Numbered from the stretch's first letter, positions 12,686 through 25,435 are shown. The stretch is 64,000 nucleotides of DNA from Rhipicephalus microplus (GCF_043290135.1 NC_134707.1:77890987-77954986), one strand, 5' to 3'. Numbers and translations are program-made. The notes: generated by a model not told the origin, from the sequence alone.

Positions 12686-13639
12686 TCATCATAATGAGAT
12701 GGTGCAATTCAAGTAGTAGTCGAAAAGTGATAATAAAAATTCAGTAAATTGCCAAAGCAAGACAAGCACTCGTCTACGTAGAACCCCAAAAATAAAGCGT
12801 ACACATATATCTGCTTCAAAACTTTTGCGGGTCTAATTTATGTCTTTTTTTGTGAGGAATGAATAATCGCCCATTTTTGTGCGTCTCCTTAGCGTGAAGT
12901 TTCAGATAACCGCAGTGATTCGCAAACAGCGCTAGTATGAACGTACTGTTTTGTTTATTCATTTTCATTACGGAACCATCCCCTTTCAGTGAGTTGTCGA
13001 TCTAGTTCGAGTACAACCTTGTTACCTCCCCACTGGCCCAAAAAGCGTCTGAACGATCCGAAGTCAGCCCCCACCCCCCCTTTTTTTTCATTTTCACACG
13101 ATCCTCTGAACGTCCACAAGTCGCTCACGCTATCGCCTGTGAAGTATATCCAAAGCCAGAGCTGAAGCTGACCGCAAAAGACGAGGATAATTAATGCTCT
13201 CGCGGAAGAACAAGGTCGCTAAACTAGGCCGCAAAGACCCGCTCCGAAGAACACTATCGCCTCGAGAGAAGGCCTCTGAGATTGGCGACACTAAAGGCAC
13301 GCAGCGCGACAAAAGGAGTGACCCCTGCCGCCTTTCACATTGTAATGAAGTGTCTGGGTATACGCCCTTAAAGTGCATACCCACCTAACGCCCCTATCGC
13401 ATACTCCGTTTCATTATTCATGTCAGTATTACGAAAGCCAGCAAGACGTCTGGCCTAAATGCGATCACACCAAGATAAACTTCATCGATTTTAACACAGG
13501 CAACGTGATTTGTTTTGTTCTCGCTGTTAGAGAGAGTGAATGTGATTGCTTTGTTTCATTGAACAAAAAACACACTTTATTCTTGCGGTTGTCAGCAGGT
13601 TGTTCTAGATGGCATAGAACATCGCTTCTTTCATGTTTT

Positions 13640-13694
13640 CGGCCTTTGCGATTACTTCTGCTAGCGCAATCGGAGCTAATCGCGGAGGCCACGC
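13640..13694. repeat. inverted CGTGGCCTCCG motif, copy 3
   Basis: Arms CGGCCTTTGCGATTA (13640-13654) and TAATCGCGGAGGCCACG (13678-13694) around GCGCAATCGGAGC, which resembles the GTGCACCCGGAGC spacer of copy 1. Confidence 0.55.
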
Positions 13695-14071
13695 TTACGA
13701 GGGCGAAATCAAAGTGCGATATGCGCAGATTTGAACATTCAGCTGACCAGATGGACTTATTGTGTAGCACCAATAAGTCGTCGTGACGAAGCATACACAA
13801 GCCGCAATAATAGAAGAAACGAACACGTTACTCTCTAGACTGGCTTTTCCCGCCTTTTCCGCACAATTTGCGGAGCGCTACTAGACCGTTCGCACGTCGT
13901 CACGAAGAACTAAGCTAGCGCTCGATTGGATGCATATGCGTGGGCGATCAGTTGGCATAGAGTTAATTTCCTGAAATGAACCAGAGGGAACTCTGGCTCT
14001 GCGATCATTCAGCCCACATGGGAATGATGGGTAGTACTAGAGAGTTTACTCAAATATAGTGTACTAGAAGC

Positions 14072-14219
<148 letters not shown>

Positions 14220-14848
14220 TAACACACTATGGTAGTACACTAACTTGCCCAGTACTCGTGATTGCGGGCTTCGAACGTACTTCTGGCCTTGTTTGTCGTT
14301 GCGTTTTGGTTTCGTTTCGAATAAAAAAAACGGGTCTTTTCGAACTTCGTGACACGATTTAAATTTGTCTGCATAAAAAGGTTTAGGTGGTCAAGCGCGA
14401 CTGCTGAATATTTCCCGATTGTCGTTTCGTGACAAACCAGCTCCAAGTCCTCCGAAAGCCAACCGGAGTTGAAAGTACGAAGATTTGACAAATTTGTGTA
14501 CTAAACATCCCTCCCATGCTCGCTGAAGCGCTTTGCGTTGCAGCATCCATGGACACTAGCGCCAGAGTTCCCTCTAGTGTATTGATAGGAAACTTTACAA
14601 GCTGTGAGTTCACTCCTATACCCTGCTTCGCCGTGCAGTGGCACAAAAGTTTTGCCTTGTCTCACACCAATGTCATGCGTGAACAACTGATTTCGCTTCA
14701 TTCTGCGCGCATCCGAATTCTAAGATAACGACGCGTAGCCGAAAGCGCGAAATTCAAATAGTGCCCACGCTTAGTGCCGACAATACATCAATACCCATCT
14801 CGAAAATGACAAAATCTGAACGCCGACTGAAGCCTGGAGATATTGCCA

Positions 14849-15427
14849 ATAAAGGGGCACTGAAGCACTTTTTTGAGTAACCATGGAATTAATTCACTGG
14901 AAAAGCGTATTGCTTCAAAAATTCAACGCCGCAAAAATTTTAAGAATCCGTGCAGTACCAGCGGAGTTACGAAGATTTGTCACACGCTGCACTCGCATTC
15001 TCGCTTCTCTCGTCCCAACGAAAGCGCTAGAAGCTAAACAGGGAGGGATGAGAGGAAAAAAAAAAACAACAACGTCACGCACGCCTCGTGACCTTGAGTT
15101 TTCTTCGAATACGCGGCGTTGTCAGTGCAATCACGCGCGCACGTGTGATCAAGTGACGGCCTCTCGCGGCGATCTCATTTACAACCAGGCACGCCATGTT
15201 AAATCAGCCAATGGCTGATAGATGGGTAATCTACGTGTGATTTTTTAGCGTCTTCCGTCGTTTGTCGAGGGAAGAGAAAGCAATTTTTCGCTGACTTTGA
15301 TAATTTATTGTGAATTGCAGGCCGCGTGCTGCGCTATAACATTTGACTCACCGTGTTCTCGGAAGCCTCTACTACCAATCGGAAGCATTTTCTGATCATG
15401 CTAAATAGTGTTGCAGGGCCCCTTTAA
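14849..15427. mobile_element. TTAA-type inverted-repeat element (MITE-like), copy 2
   Basis: The left end reads ATAAAGGGGCACTGAAGCACT; the right end in reverse complement reads TTAAAGGGGCCCTGCAACACT. The first base of the left TTAA appears mutated. Length (579 bp) and TTAAAGGG ends are similar to the element at 5363-5975, suggesting one superfamily. No transposase is visible. Confidence 0.55.
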
Positions 15428-15534
15428 GAAGAGCTTGATGGAACACTAAAGCCACCTAATGTTTTTTTGTCTTCGATGTAACGCATCACATACAGCCGAC
15501 TTGATGCAAGTGTAATTCTGAATTTTTGCTATCG

Positions 15535-16135
15535 TTGCTATCGCCAGTTCAACTCCCTGCTGCTGCACTGGCGATGACATACCAATGGCAGAGGGAGAGA
15601 TATGATATGCAGTAAGGCAGGCGTGTAAAGGATAACTGTAAAGGAAGTATTTGGTTTGCTACCCTGCTTTGGGGAAGGGTACGAAGAGACATAAAAGTAA
15701 GGAAGGAATAGAGAATGAGAGAGGGAAGCGAAAACACACACACACACACACTGGAATGTCCCCATCATTCGACGAGGCGGGTCACTCGGAGAAACTTCAG
15801 GAATTTCCTTCGTGACTATCCGTCGTCAAGCTCGACCTTTCAGGCATTTCAAAATTGACTTTTGTTTGCAGAAAGCAGCCGATGGTCGAGGCGTGCGAAC
15901 ACTGCTGACAGGGACTGCGTCGGACAGCTGTACTGAGGGCACTGACATGCTACAAGTTCGATGGTTTCGCCAGCGCCGCAATGGTCACGTGCAGCACTCA
16001 CTGTCTGGTTATCTGATGCGGCAAGCAAAGGCATTCGTATAAGACCCACCAAGCCACAGGCGGCACAGAACGGTCGCCTCAGATCGGGATAAACCAGATG
16101 GATCCAAACGTAAGCGACCTATAAACCCATTCAAT
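15535..16135 (-). pseudogene. RNase H-type LINE, C-terminal end and 3' UTR
   Basis: On the minus strand one frame reads ATVLCRLWLGGSYTNAFACRI and another reads HCGAGETIELVACQCPQY. This is the order of the LINE C terminus seen intact at 55395-56815 (RVWLGVALTRAYAFRIG, then a Cys/His cluster), so at least one frameshift lies between them. The 3' UTR follows to about 15535, with a short CA array at 15733-15752. Confidence 0.7.
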
Positions 16136-17015
16136 TGCCTAACGTCACGCGCAACTCGCTAAAAACCCAGATGACTATAGCCCTTTGGAGTGCTTCAATT
16201 TTGGAGTCCCTTTGTATGTGCTACTAAAACCGCAGAGCTGAAAAAAAAAGTCGAAACACTTCGACGAGAAACGGCGCTAACGTTCTCGGAGAATAATGCG
16301 CACGTCGTTGAGTTTAATCCACTTTTCATGTTGCCCGAGGGAATTATTTTGTCCAAAAATACACGTGTCAGGAGACTCTGTAAATTATGCCTTAAAAGTT
16401 CATAAAGACCACTAAGTCTGGGAAAATTTCAAATTTCGGCTGATTCGTGACCGCATTTGGTCTAACAATAGATGCTGTGTTGCAAGAGCGTTTTTACAAC
16501 AACGCTGAAATCCAAATTCTAGACTGCCGGCTAAGAAGCAGCCGGGATACTGTGCCTTTACTTCTTTGCATTGCTTACTTTCCACATGTTACATGTCGAG
16601 GGATGGTAAGGCTAATGACAGACCAACTGCCTGATAATGGCCCTACCGCTCATGTGCTGTTCAACAGAATTTTCAACATATCAAGAGATTCTAAAATAGA
16701 AAACAGAAGCACTGAGACCCCCCCAAAAATTATGACATAACACTACCACCAACACTTGACAAAAATTATGTGAGCTATAATTCCTTTTTTTTTTTTGATG
16801 CAAAGGTCAACGAACATGTAACATACGGCAACAGACAAATATTTTACACGTGCGAAGGATGATCGGTATTAAGTATCCTAACGTTGAAAGCTTTCACAAG
16901 GTAGTGCGTTCCATATGGAAAACAAATTATGCATATGCAAATTATAAAAGCGCCTGCGCACGAACCGTACCCCTAACGCACCGCGATTGTGACGGGACAT
17001 CTGGATGAGCGAGCA
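16136..17015. other. region without recognised genes
   Basis: AT-rich sequence with homopolymer runs; nothing I can assign. Confidence 0.35.
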
Positions 17016-17184
17016 AGGGTGCAGTTCTGGACACTGTCGAATTCCGCCATATTGTCAACTTTCGTAACGGCGACATTTTAAGCCAATCAGACAGGTCGTA
17101 GCAGCTCACTTGGCCAATTAGCATCGATCAATGGCGGAATCTGACAACATGGCAGAATTCAAAAATGTTCAGAATAGCAGCCCT
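17016..17184. mobile_element. small MITE with long imperfect terminal repeats
   Basis: The left arm starts AGGGTGCAGTTCTGGACA and continues with GAATTCCGCCATATTGTCA. The right arm in reverse complement starts AGGGCTGCTATTCTGAACA and continues with GAATTCTGCCATGTTGTCA. The arms cover about 42 bp each in a 169-bp unit, leaving a short centre. No target-site duplication could be fixed. Confidence 0.6.
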
Positions 17185-17688
17185 GGTGATACCAAGTGCC
17201 GTGCTGAAAGGCGAACACACGTGCGGTCGACGCCAAAAGTTTAGCGAACACTACGCCCGAGAAAAATCTCAAATAATGCCACAATTCGTGAATGTATTGG
17301 GCCGTATTGCACACTAGATGCTGTTAGCACGTTTCAGCGCAGGCCAGAAATACAAATTCTAAATTTCCTGTTGAGCCAGCGCATGCCAGTTAAATATAGC
17401 TTAAAGAGATTAAGGACACTTAAACAAATATTTTATTTATTTGTTTGTAAAAGCTCTGTAGTGTGAGAGAGACATCGCCCTGCTGCCGAAATATTTGTTC
17501 CAGACTACTATCGCTGTTCGAGCATTATGTGTATTACGCAAAGAGCTAAGAGCAAAAGATAGAGCGAAAGAAAAAAAGAGAGGAGGACTGTATCGGCCTG
17601 TGGTAAACTCATTCAGATAATGGCTGTCACCCTTTGCATAATGACAAACGTGAGATAATACCCTTGGACCTTCAGCCGACCACACACA

Positions 17689-17930
17689 TTGATTGATTGA
17701 TATGTGGGGTTTAACGTCCCAAAACCACCATATGATTATGAGAGACGCCGTAGTGTAGGGCTCCGGAAATTTTGACCACCTGGGGTTCTTTAACGTGCAC
17801 CCAAATCTGAGCACACGGGCCTCGACATTTCCGCCTCCATCGGAAATGCAGCCGCCGCAGCCGGGATTTGAACCCGCGACCTGCGGGTCAGCAGCCGAGT
17901 ACCTTAGCCACTAGACCACCGCGGCGGGGC
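17689..17930 (-). mobile_element. Ruka-like SINE, full length with 14-bp TSD
   Basis: Flanked by perfect 14-bp duplications GCCGACCACACACA at 17675-17688 and 17931-17944, which fixes the element at 242 bp on the minus strand. Read 5' to 3' it has a tRNA-like head with TGGTCTAGTGGCTAAGG (A box), GGTTCAAATCCCGG (B box), GGCTGCATTTCCGATGGAGG, GGTGCACGTTAAAGAACCCC, and a (AATC)n tail. SINEs of this kind use LINE machinery for insertion and Pol III for transcription. Confidence 0.9.
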
Positions 17931-18145
17931 GCCGACCACACACAACATATACATTCGACCAGACCCAAGGCGGCCATCTTTGTTGAAGCACCTGGGTTTT
18001 AAAGTGGGTAGGCGTGTCGCCTGTTCAGCGTCTCACATAGGCAAAATACTTGCAAAATACTTTTAGCATATACGTTTAGCACAGGTTTAACTTAAGCTAA
18101 CTGATACGGCACAGCGATGTATATTTACATTGAGTAAAATGCACG

Positions 18146-18217
18146 ACCGACTAACGAAACAAGAAGACAGGACAGATGGCGCGCAAATCGTCCTGTCCCC
18201 TTGTTTCGTTAGCCGTT
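18146..18217. repeat. short perfect-arm hairpin
   Basis: CTAACGAAACAAGAAGACAGG faces CCTGTCCCCTTGTTTCGTTAG across a 16-nt loop, with about 23-bp arms. It may be a tiny foldback element. No gene context. Confidence 0.6.
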
Positions 18218-18767
18218 CGGGCACTTCGCTGAGCGCAGCTATATTGCAGAGTATTCTACGAGGAAAACAAGGCAAGGTGAGCTTGGCAGAACAAGATTCG
18301 TTAGAAGCATCGATGAAAAAAGATTATAAAAGTGTATAGTGGCAAACGATTGGGCAGACCCCACGTACCAGGGAATTGACGTTATGCGAAGCATGCGGAG
18401 GGAAGGTGACCGTGCTGAAATTTTTTTATTGAGCGACACGCCATGAAAGGGTGCTAAATATATGTACAAATACTGCACGCACAGACATATGCTGAAGAGT
18501 TTGCACTTGCCCAACAATCCCAACTGGAACATGCGTATTAGAAACACCAGAAACTGATATCAAGCACTGATGCTCACAAGGATGCTGCCCCTGAAATCCG
18601 CAACATAAATCGACTTCAGCGCATGGCAACTCACCACAATTGACGTTAACCCGACGCGATGGCTGTATCAAAGGAGTACATATGTAATGTTTATAAAATT
18701 GGGTAGGCAGCACTGCAAGCAATATTGACGTTTCACGAAGATTAGCGTCTATTCGAAAAGTAGTTCC

Positions 18768-19200
18768 GAGACCTGACGTCGTTCTGCGGTAAAATGCTGC
18801 ATTGCCATGCAGAATGCTTAAGTTCAATTCCAGCTGAGGCCCTGATATTTATTATTTGCATTCGACGGGTCGACGCTACCGATGTTGGGTATTTCTTAAC
18901 GCTCGCACGTTAAAATTGCCCGTGTGTGTTCTAGTCGTTCCTGGGTAGATACTAAGTGCCAGTCACGTGTGGCACATACCCATATACCAGCGGCACATAA
19001 CCGCTTGTGGGAATGTGCCACTGTCTGGCGGGAAGCGTTTGACGACGTACGCGGCGGGATTGTAACATTAATCATGTCTTGACCAGCGCGTCATGTTCGT
19101 CAAACCATCTTACCCTCCCATTCTAAATTTGGATCACGCCAAGTTAATATGGTGATCACGAGAGCACCCGAACGTAAGCGGCTAGATAAATAGATACGCT
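18768..19200 (+). repeat. TATC-tailed, tRNA-headed dispersed repeat, copy 2
   Basis: A tRNA-like head (18770-18841, B-box-like GTTCAATTCCAG) is followed by a body aligning with 345-40 of the window in reverse, and ends at GATAAATAGATA, a short form of the TATC tail. Orientation is opposite to copy 1. Confidence 0.6.
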
Positions 19201-19319
19201 CAAAGACGCCGAAGTTCACTAAGAAATGCTTCGCATGTTAAATGGAACTCAAATGAGTAGCAAGAGACGCCTGGAAACTGAGTACCTTTTTATCGTAACT
19301 GGTTCCTATTATCAGCCAA

Positions 19320-19546
19320 CCTGAGTGGATCAGTGGCTATAGCACGCCGGCTGCTGACCAGAAGGTCACGGTTCGATCCCGGCGGCTGCATTTACATATA
19401 GACGAAGTGGTAGTGGCCCGTGTACTGTATACGATGTCAGTTCACGCTAAAAAAACAAGAGATGGTCCCAATTTGCGGGGTCTTCCACAACAGCGTCTCT
19501 CATAATCATATCGTGGATCCGGGAAGTACAACCCCACATATTATCA
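19320..19546 (+). mobile_element. Ruka-like SINE, diverged
   Basis: GTGGATCAGTGGCTATAGCA (A-box arm), GGTTCGATCCCGGCGGCTGC (B box) and CATTTACATATAGACG, then a diverged body, ending CTCATAATCATATCGTGGAT and ACCCCACATATTATC. The centre has lost the TTAAAGAACCCC block. Confidence 0.7.
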
Positions 19547-20930
19547 TTCCGAGTCTCTTTCTTAACAACGCGCGTAGCGCCAAACCAGAGTTGCCACTGA
19601 CTTTCAAGTGTAATTCGCCCAAACGACGAGCGAGAAGTCGCCAAAAGTCGACATTTTTCTTCAAGTTTCACCAAAAAAGTCGCCACTCTATAGGGTGGTG
19701 ACTTGGGCTTGTTGGTATGGTAGCACGATGATATATGGTAGTGCAGACAAATCACACGGACAAGAGAAGGCACATTCAAGGCAACACAGCGCTATGTAGT
19801 CTTGAATGTGCTTCTCTTGTCCGTGTCCTTTGTCTGCGCTACCATGTATTATCACGCCACTCTAGCTATGTATGGTAATAGAAATTTCTACGCATGTATA
19901 GCCCCATGGACAACAATACCGTCTGTCACCTATTATTATATTGATGTTTTTGAAATGGCAGTTGCATCAGCCACTTCACCGTGGTAGCACTCAGAAAGGG
20001 AATGCATGCACCATCAGCGTCCCCGAACGATAGCGTCTCATAAGAGAAGTTTGCGACGGTTTTAGTTGTGGCGAATGCAGGATGAAGTAGTCGCTACAAC
20101 AAGAGAGGAATGGCGTGCGTAGCCTTTTTTACAAATTTCGACAATTTCATTGAGTGAAATGATGTATTTGATAGCAAATGAACTTAATTACAAAACAAAG
20201 GTAACGAATTCGAAAGCAGGGCGTAAGCCGTCGCAATGCACGCAACACGTTTTCTGTACGTGCGGTCATGCTTACGCTAAACCTTCGCCTCAGCGCAGTT
20301 TCTGAAGGGTGTCCATAAGATACGACTTCTGGCCTTCCCTAGAAGAATGTTAATAAAAAAATTTAAACTCTACATAAGAACATTAGGGAGTATACTTAGC
20401 CGGGAACAAGTCGACAATTTATTTGTAACAGTTGGAGCTGTAGTCGGAACACGCGACCTAACCGTAACCTAGCCACTTCAGAAGCCAAACTTTATAAAGA
20501 AGCCTAAAACTTTTGAAGCCCCTAAAGAACTTAGTACACACACCCCTACACCTCACGACAGGCGAGAAGTCCGCGAACCTCAATTGTGCTAGGAGGATGC
20601 TGGTGAATGCACCAGTGCCTCAAGGATCTTGGTGAATTGAGGAAATACACACGAGGAACAGGACATACGTACTGAACTGCGCGTAAATTGGACCCCCTAC
20701 TGGTGAGTCTAAAACTACAGAAATAAACAGTAACATCTTGTCACCCAGTCGTTTTGAAGACGCTGAGAATAAAGACATAACTTAGTCGAGACCTAAGCCG
20801 AAAATTTCTAAAAAAAAAACCCGTCACCAATCATAATTTTAGGTCTCGAATTCGCCTATTCGGCGAAAAGCAGCCACCAGTGGCAACGCTCAGCCCGGCA
20901 TATGTAAAGGAACACAATGCGACGCGGCTA
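19547..20930. other. region without recognised genes
   Basis: Apart from the hairpin at 19732-19849 I see nothing that I can assign. Confidence 0.35.
19732..19849. repeat. foldback hairpin with about 49-bp arms
   Basis: The left arm (19732-19780) ends AAGGCACATTCAAG; the right arm (19801-19849) starts CTTGAATGTGCTTC. Both run out to GGTAG / CTACC. The loop is 20 nt. Only a few mismatches, so it is either recent or conserved. Confidence 0.75.
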
Positions 20931-21576
20931 TCAGTTCAGAACACGAATACGCGAAAGGGTCCTCCGTCTTACGAAATGGACGCGCAAAAGAGGTGACGTA
21001 GGCACATAATGAGGAGCGCTAGGTGGTGAATTAATTCGCGCTTTTCTTCCCCGCGCTGCGCACGAAGCAGACACGCGGAGACGGGGAGACGAGGACAATG
21101 GATGATGTGCGCGAAAGAAAGAGGCACCGTGCAAACACCATTCCAGCCAGCTGAATTGATCGTGGCTATATAGCTGGTGAATTAATTTCTCGTCATCGCA
21201 GGCGCAGGCGAGCTGTGGCCGCAGCTATTAGCTCGGAGAAGTTGGAGTGGCGCCTCCTGCTGGCAGGCCCGGGCGACTTTCAAGGGAAGGACTCTTCGAT
21301 GACATCCGTTCCGCGCCTACATAATGATGCGCTCGCTTCGTGCGCTGTTCCGCTGTTTGCGTTCGCTTTCTGCTCGTCTCAAGGTGCAGATGTATGACGA
21401 AAACAAAATCGATAATGTTGCTGGTAAAACAATAAGTGTTTACCTTCGCTTCCGTATGATCACACTGAGTCGTAGGGGTAATGTGAAAGGGGTGAAAAAA
21501 AAGGTCAGTGTCGCGCTGCTGACCACGACGATGGATTCCATTCCTAGCCACGGCAGCCGCATTCCGACGGTGTGAG

Positions 21577-21698
21577 GTTGATTGATATGTGGGGTTTAAC
21601 GTCCGAAAGCCACCATACGATGATGAGAGACGCCGTATAGTGGAGGGCTCCGGAAATTACGACCACCTGGGGTTCTTTAACGTGCACCCAAACTTGAC
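21577..21698 (-). mobile_element. Ruka-like SINE, 5'-truncated with 11-bp TSD
   Basis: Perfect GACGGTGTGAG duplications at 21566-21576 and 21699-21709 bound a 122-bp copy that holds only the 3' half. It stops within the GGTGCACGTTAAAG block, so the tRNA head was never inserted. Truncation at the 5' end with an intact TSD is what target-primed reverse transcription leaves. Confidence 0.85.
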
Positions 21699-21709
21699 GA
21701 CGGTGTGAG

Positions 21710-22844
21710 AAGCAAGAATACACTTCTGCTTATAAATACCACAAGCTGATTGGTGCATAAACATGTGATTTTGAGACGCAAGACACCATCATTCCATTAC
21801 TATAGTTTAAGCTCTTCATGGGGGATTCCCGTAGGAGAAAGATATCGAGGGTTTCTACTCCTTATAGGGTTATTTGTATTCGAGGAATCTACGTATGCAC
21901 GGACCGTGCTTTCGCTGGTGTGCCAAGCCCCGCCCTCGCGTGCGTTACCGAGTCTTGCAAAATATGTCGACTGCGCTCGCCCTAGAATACCACCGCCGCT
22001 CTTTTGCCTGTTTTAAGTGTGAATACACTTTATAAGCGACCTCAAACCATCCACCGCCGTCGGCGGCGTCCGCAGTCTTCTCTCTATCTTTAAAAGAAAG
22101 AGGACTTGGCGGGCCGCAGCGCGACGCTCTACCAAATAAGCCACGGACGCGACGCTGATATCGGTGTCAGTAACGCGCCTTATACCCCCTTCCCCTTCGC
22201 TCGATCCTCCGCTCTCCTCGCTCGCTGCAGCTGCGCGCGCACCCCTCTCTCTCGCGCGCCCGCCTTCTCTCTCAGTCTCCCGTCGAAAGCGGGTCGTGAA
22301 GGGGAGTAAAGTTAAAATCCGTTGGCATTCGCCAGTGAGTTAACGTAAACTCCCCCCGTGTGATCAAATTGCGATTCCCAGGAACCATTACACCATAAAG
22401 GCACCATAGTGTGATTAATAAATGCAATAGTGCGAATTAATAAATACCCCTCATAGCATCACCCCGTGTATTTGCACTTAACCATGTTCACCCTCGGGGA
22501 AATGCTTGGGAGTTTTTTCTCGTGTGTTTGCTCGCTGAATCCGTCGTTCTGGTCTATGTTTCTCCCGCAATTAATTTGGAGCTTCATTTCAACGAATTTA
22601 ACTGAGGTTAAGTACAGTAGAGGTTATGTCCGGAAATTCTCATTGCTGTCAGATTCTGTATTCGTGCGGAATCGTAGCAACGGTGTTGTCGCACTCGTGA
22701 CTACCAGCATAGATAGCCACATCATAAACTGTTTTCTTCGCTGTTGATTACCTGTCCGTGAGCACGACTTACGAGACCAGTCGTCGCCTCATCGAGGTGA
22801 AGGTTCTAAAATTATTACTTCCCCGACTTCACGATCGAAAGAGT
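21710..22844. other. CpG-rich region, possible tRNA-like relic
   Basis: About 22090-22145 on the minus strand reads CCGTGGCTTATTTGGTAGAG, a tRNA D-arm-like string that could be another SINE head; the B box is not clear. CG-rich and CT-rich sequence lies at 22140-22330. No coding exon recognised. Confidence 0.3.
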
Positions 22845-23430
22845 TCATGCAATTCGAATTTTTTTTAACCAATCTGATTTTTATTGACAAACCAAAGAAA
22901 AGATTACAAGATATCTGGACCGTTAGCCTACATTGGCTAGTGATCGGTCCATATCGGAGTACATAAAAGCAGCTTAGCAGAGCATATTTAGCAATAAGCA
23001 CATATATACACAATTATTTATACATATAACTATTCACATATGCACATGCATACTACATACATAAGCGCGTGTGCATATATGCATTTTCACAACATATCTA
23101 AATATAGTTTGTTTCATCACCATCGTCATATATAATAGGTGACTGGGTAAAAGCATTAATTAGCGCAGGAGAAAGTGAGGAAAAAAAGCCTATTTATATG
23201 TCTTGATGCTGCAAGCAAAATAATTTCACACTGTGCTTAAAATTTCTTGCCACTTTAACTTCTAAGGGTAGTCGGTTCCAAATTATAGTCCCATGAAACT
23301 TTCTGACGTTTATGTTGAAATCGTTATCAGCTGTGCTCCTATGTGAAATCAACATTACTGTTTATGACGCGGTGGTAGATCACCCCGGTATTTCACGCAA
23401 ATCAGGGTATACGACTACACAAGCTAGCGA
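22845..23430 (-). pseudogene. CR1/L2-like LINE, ORF2 C-terminal end and 3' UTR
   Basis: On the minus strand a frame ending with the stop at 23194-23196 reads NDFNINVRKFHGTIIWNRLP and then LEVKVARNFKHSVKLF. The W-N-x-L-P block followed by F-K-x-x-[LV]-K is the usual end of ORF2 in CR1/L2-clade elements. About 350 bp of AT-rich 3' UTR follows. The upstream reverse transcriptase is not visible. Confidence 0.6.
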
Positions 23431-23964
23431 CTGTTGTGAAGAAACATGTACATATGGTCCGAGTAAACGGAAAGATCCCAACATTTTTTAAATCATTGTG
23501 TGTGTGGCCGTACTGTTTTCTTTATTTTCCGATAATGAGAAGCTTGCGCTTATGACATTCAGTTTCATGTAAAGTCTCCTATTGGAGAAAGCGCGATTCT
23601 GTCAAATCATTTTGATTATTCTAGGATGCAGGCTTAACTAGCATGGTAAAGCGCAATGTATTCAGTGAGTTTGAAACATCGTAATTTCATTTGTGATACT
23701 TCGGCACACGTATGTTCTCATCACGGAGCTTATGCGTAGTTGTAATCACGTTAGCACCTCCTGGCATATTTTGCTATAGCACCTATTTCTTGGTGCACGC
23801 AACGAAAACAACAATTTTCGCAATGAGTCTTCCGTTCGAACGGGAGTCTGCCTATCCTAAGCTAAATTATCAGAGCTTTTTACAGCCTCGATAACTTCCA
23901 ACAGTTTCGAAACTTCTCACTTTGTATCTTGAAAGATTTACGTCACGCAATCGAGGAGTATATA
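23431..23964. other. region without recognised genes
   Basis: AT-rich sequence; nothing assigned. Confidence 0.35.
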
Positions 23965-24115
23965 GATACGCACGAAATGAGCATATACACAGGACAAGCG
24001 GGGACAAACAAATGTCGCAATTCTTACTACGGTGTGTCAGCAGCGCGCTCCTTTTGTAAACGCGGCCGCGGCAGCAAGTGAATTGACGTTCGCGCTCTCT
24101 TTAACTACTGTAACT
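23965..24115 (+). repeat. repeat unit A, copy 1
   Basis: About 145 bp starting TACGCACGAAATGAGCATAT and containing TGTAAACGCGGCCGCGGCAG is repeated with few changes at 25270-25435 and, more diverged, at 43530-43790. No coding content. Confidence 0.7.
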
Positions 24116-24729
24116 ACAAACGTATCGCTAAAGAGATAGGACACGCGGCGGACGAAGAAAAGGGAGACGAGCGGCGGTGGAGAAGGCGAGTCCTCGCCAT
24201 GACGTCTCATCACCGCGACCGCAGCGACGCCCGTGTTCATTCTCGGGGCTGACAGGCGTTTCCGCTGGACCCCGCCAATTAAAGTTTGCACCACAATGCG
24301 CATTCAGCCCTCCGAATGACATTTTACAGCGAAAGCTGTGCATGGCTAGTAGAAAAAAAAACTTTCCGGCAGCGGTGTCACGAGGGGTTTCTATAGGCTC
24401 CCCAATCAGTTACGTCATTCTCAGCGTCGTACCCAAACCACGCGCGCCATTGGCTGCGTTGTGAATGACGTCGTTCATCCCGTCGCAGCCGTGGCGCCGA
24501 GCTCGCGCGCATAAGTTTTTCCTGAAACCTTTCACATAGAGGCGCGCCACGGTCAACTCTAGAAGAGCGCCGACAATAGAAACGTGACAGAGCTCGCGTT
24601 CGCCGGGCAGATAGTACTGTCCTGGCACAAAAACGGGCCTTCCAAGCCTCGCTGAACCGCGAACGGGAATGCGATAGCCGGTGGCAGGCAGATCATGCAA
24701 ACCACGCCGCCTAGTTAGCTCGAGGTGTC

Positions 24730-24995
24730 AAACGCTTGCAACAACGCCGCGCCGGACAACGAATGCGAGGGTCGAAAGAAACAAAGACACTTAATTTTTT
24801 TCTGCCTGTAGGCGGCGCGGTGCAGTGCGCATACCCCGTACAAGTGCCGTTGCGGCGTCAACGTGATGATTGCTGCAGCGCGTTTACCGGGGTGAACGCC
24901 CGTTTTTGGCGAGAGTTTCTCCAGCGGCACTTTGGCTACGGCTGCGACGTCTGTGAGCCTGTGGTTTGGGAACAACCACAGTGATTAACATATTG
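24730..24995 (+). pseudogene. possible Helitron-type Cys-cluster fragment
   Basis: An open frame (24736-24984) ends with FWREFLQRHFGYGCDVCE and then goes out of frame just before LWFGNN, which can be read in the next frame. In Helitron-type proteins of arachnids, as I recall them, a stretch of the form F-G-x-x-C-x-V-C-[DE]-R-L-W-F precedes the helicase-like region. Only this piece is present and the frameshift means it is dead. The assignment rests on one short motif and could be wrong. Confidence 0.3.
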
Positions 24996-25269
24996 CGAAA
25001 CCCATTTAACCACTCACTGAACTCCTCCATGCATGACCGTGATCATGCGATGCGTGCACAATGTGCGTCATGTGAAAAAAAGAAAGAAAACGTGGTTAAT
25101 ACCTCTTTTTAGGAAGTCGTATAACACGAAAGCGAAGCGTGTCCTCGTAGAGGTAGTTGAGCATTCAATGTGGATTGTCTCACCACAAAGGAGAAGCAAT
25201 GAATGCTGCCGTAATAAATTGCAGTGTTACGCGAAGAACGGCAAGCACCTGGATACTCGCCGCACACAC

Positions 25270-25435
25270 CTTAAGCAGAAGATACGCACGAAATGAGCAT
25301 ATACACAGGACATGCGGGGACAAACAAATGTCACAATTCTTACTACGGTGTGTGAGCAGCGCGCTCCTTTTGTAAACGCGGCCGCGGCAGCGAGCGAATT
25401 GACGTTCGCACTCTTTTTAACTACTGTAACTTCTG
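25270..25435 (+). repeat. repeat unit A, copy 2
   Basis: Near-identical to 23965-24115, sharing ATGAGCATATACACAGGACA and the GTAAACGCGGCCGCGGCAGC core. About 320 bp downstream begins unit B; in the 43-44 kb copy, A and B are nearly adjacent. Confidence 0.7.
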
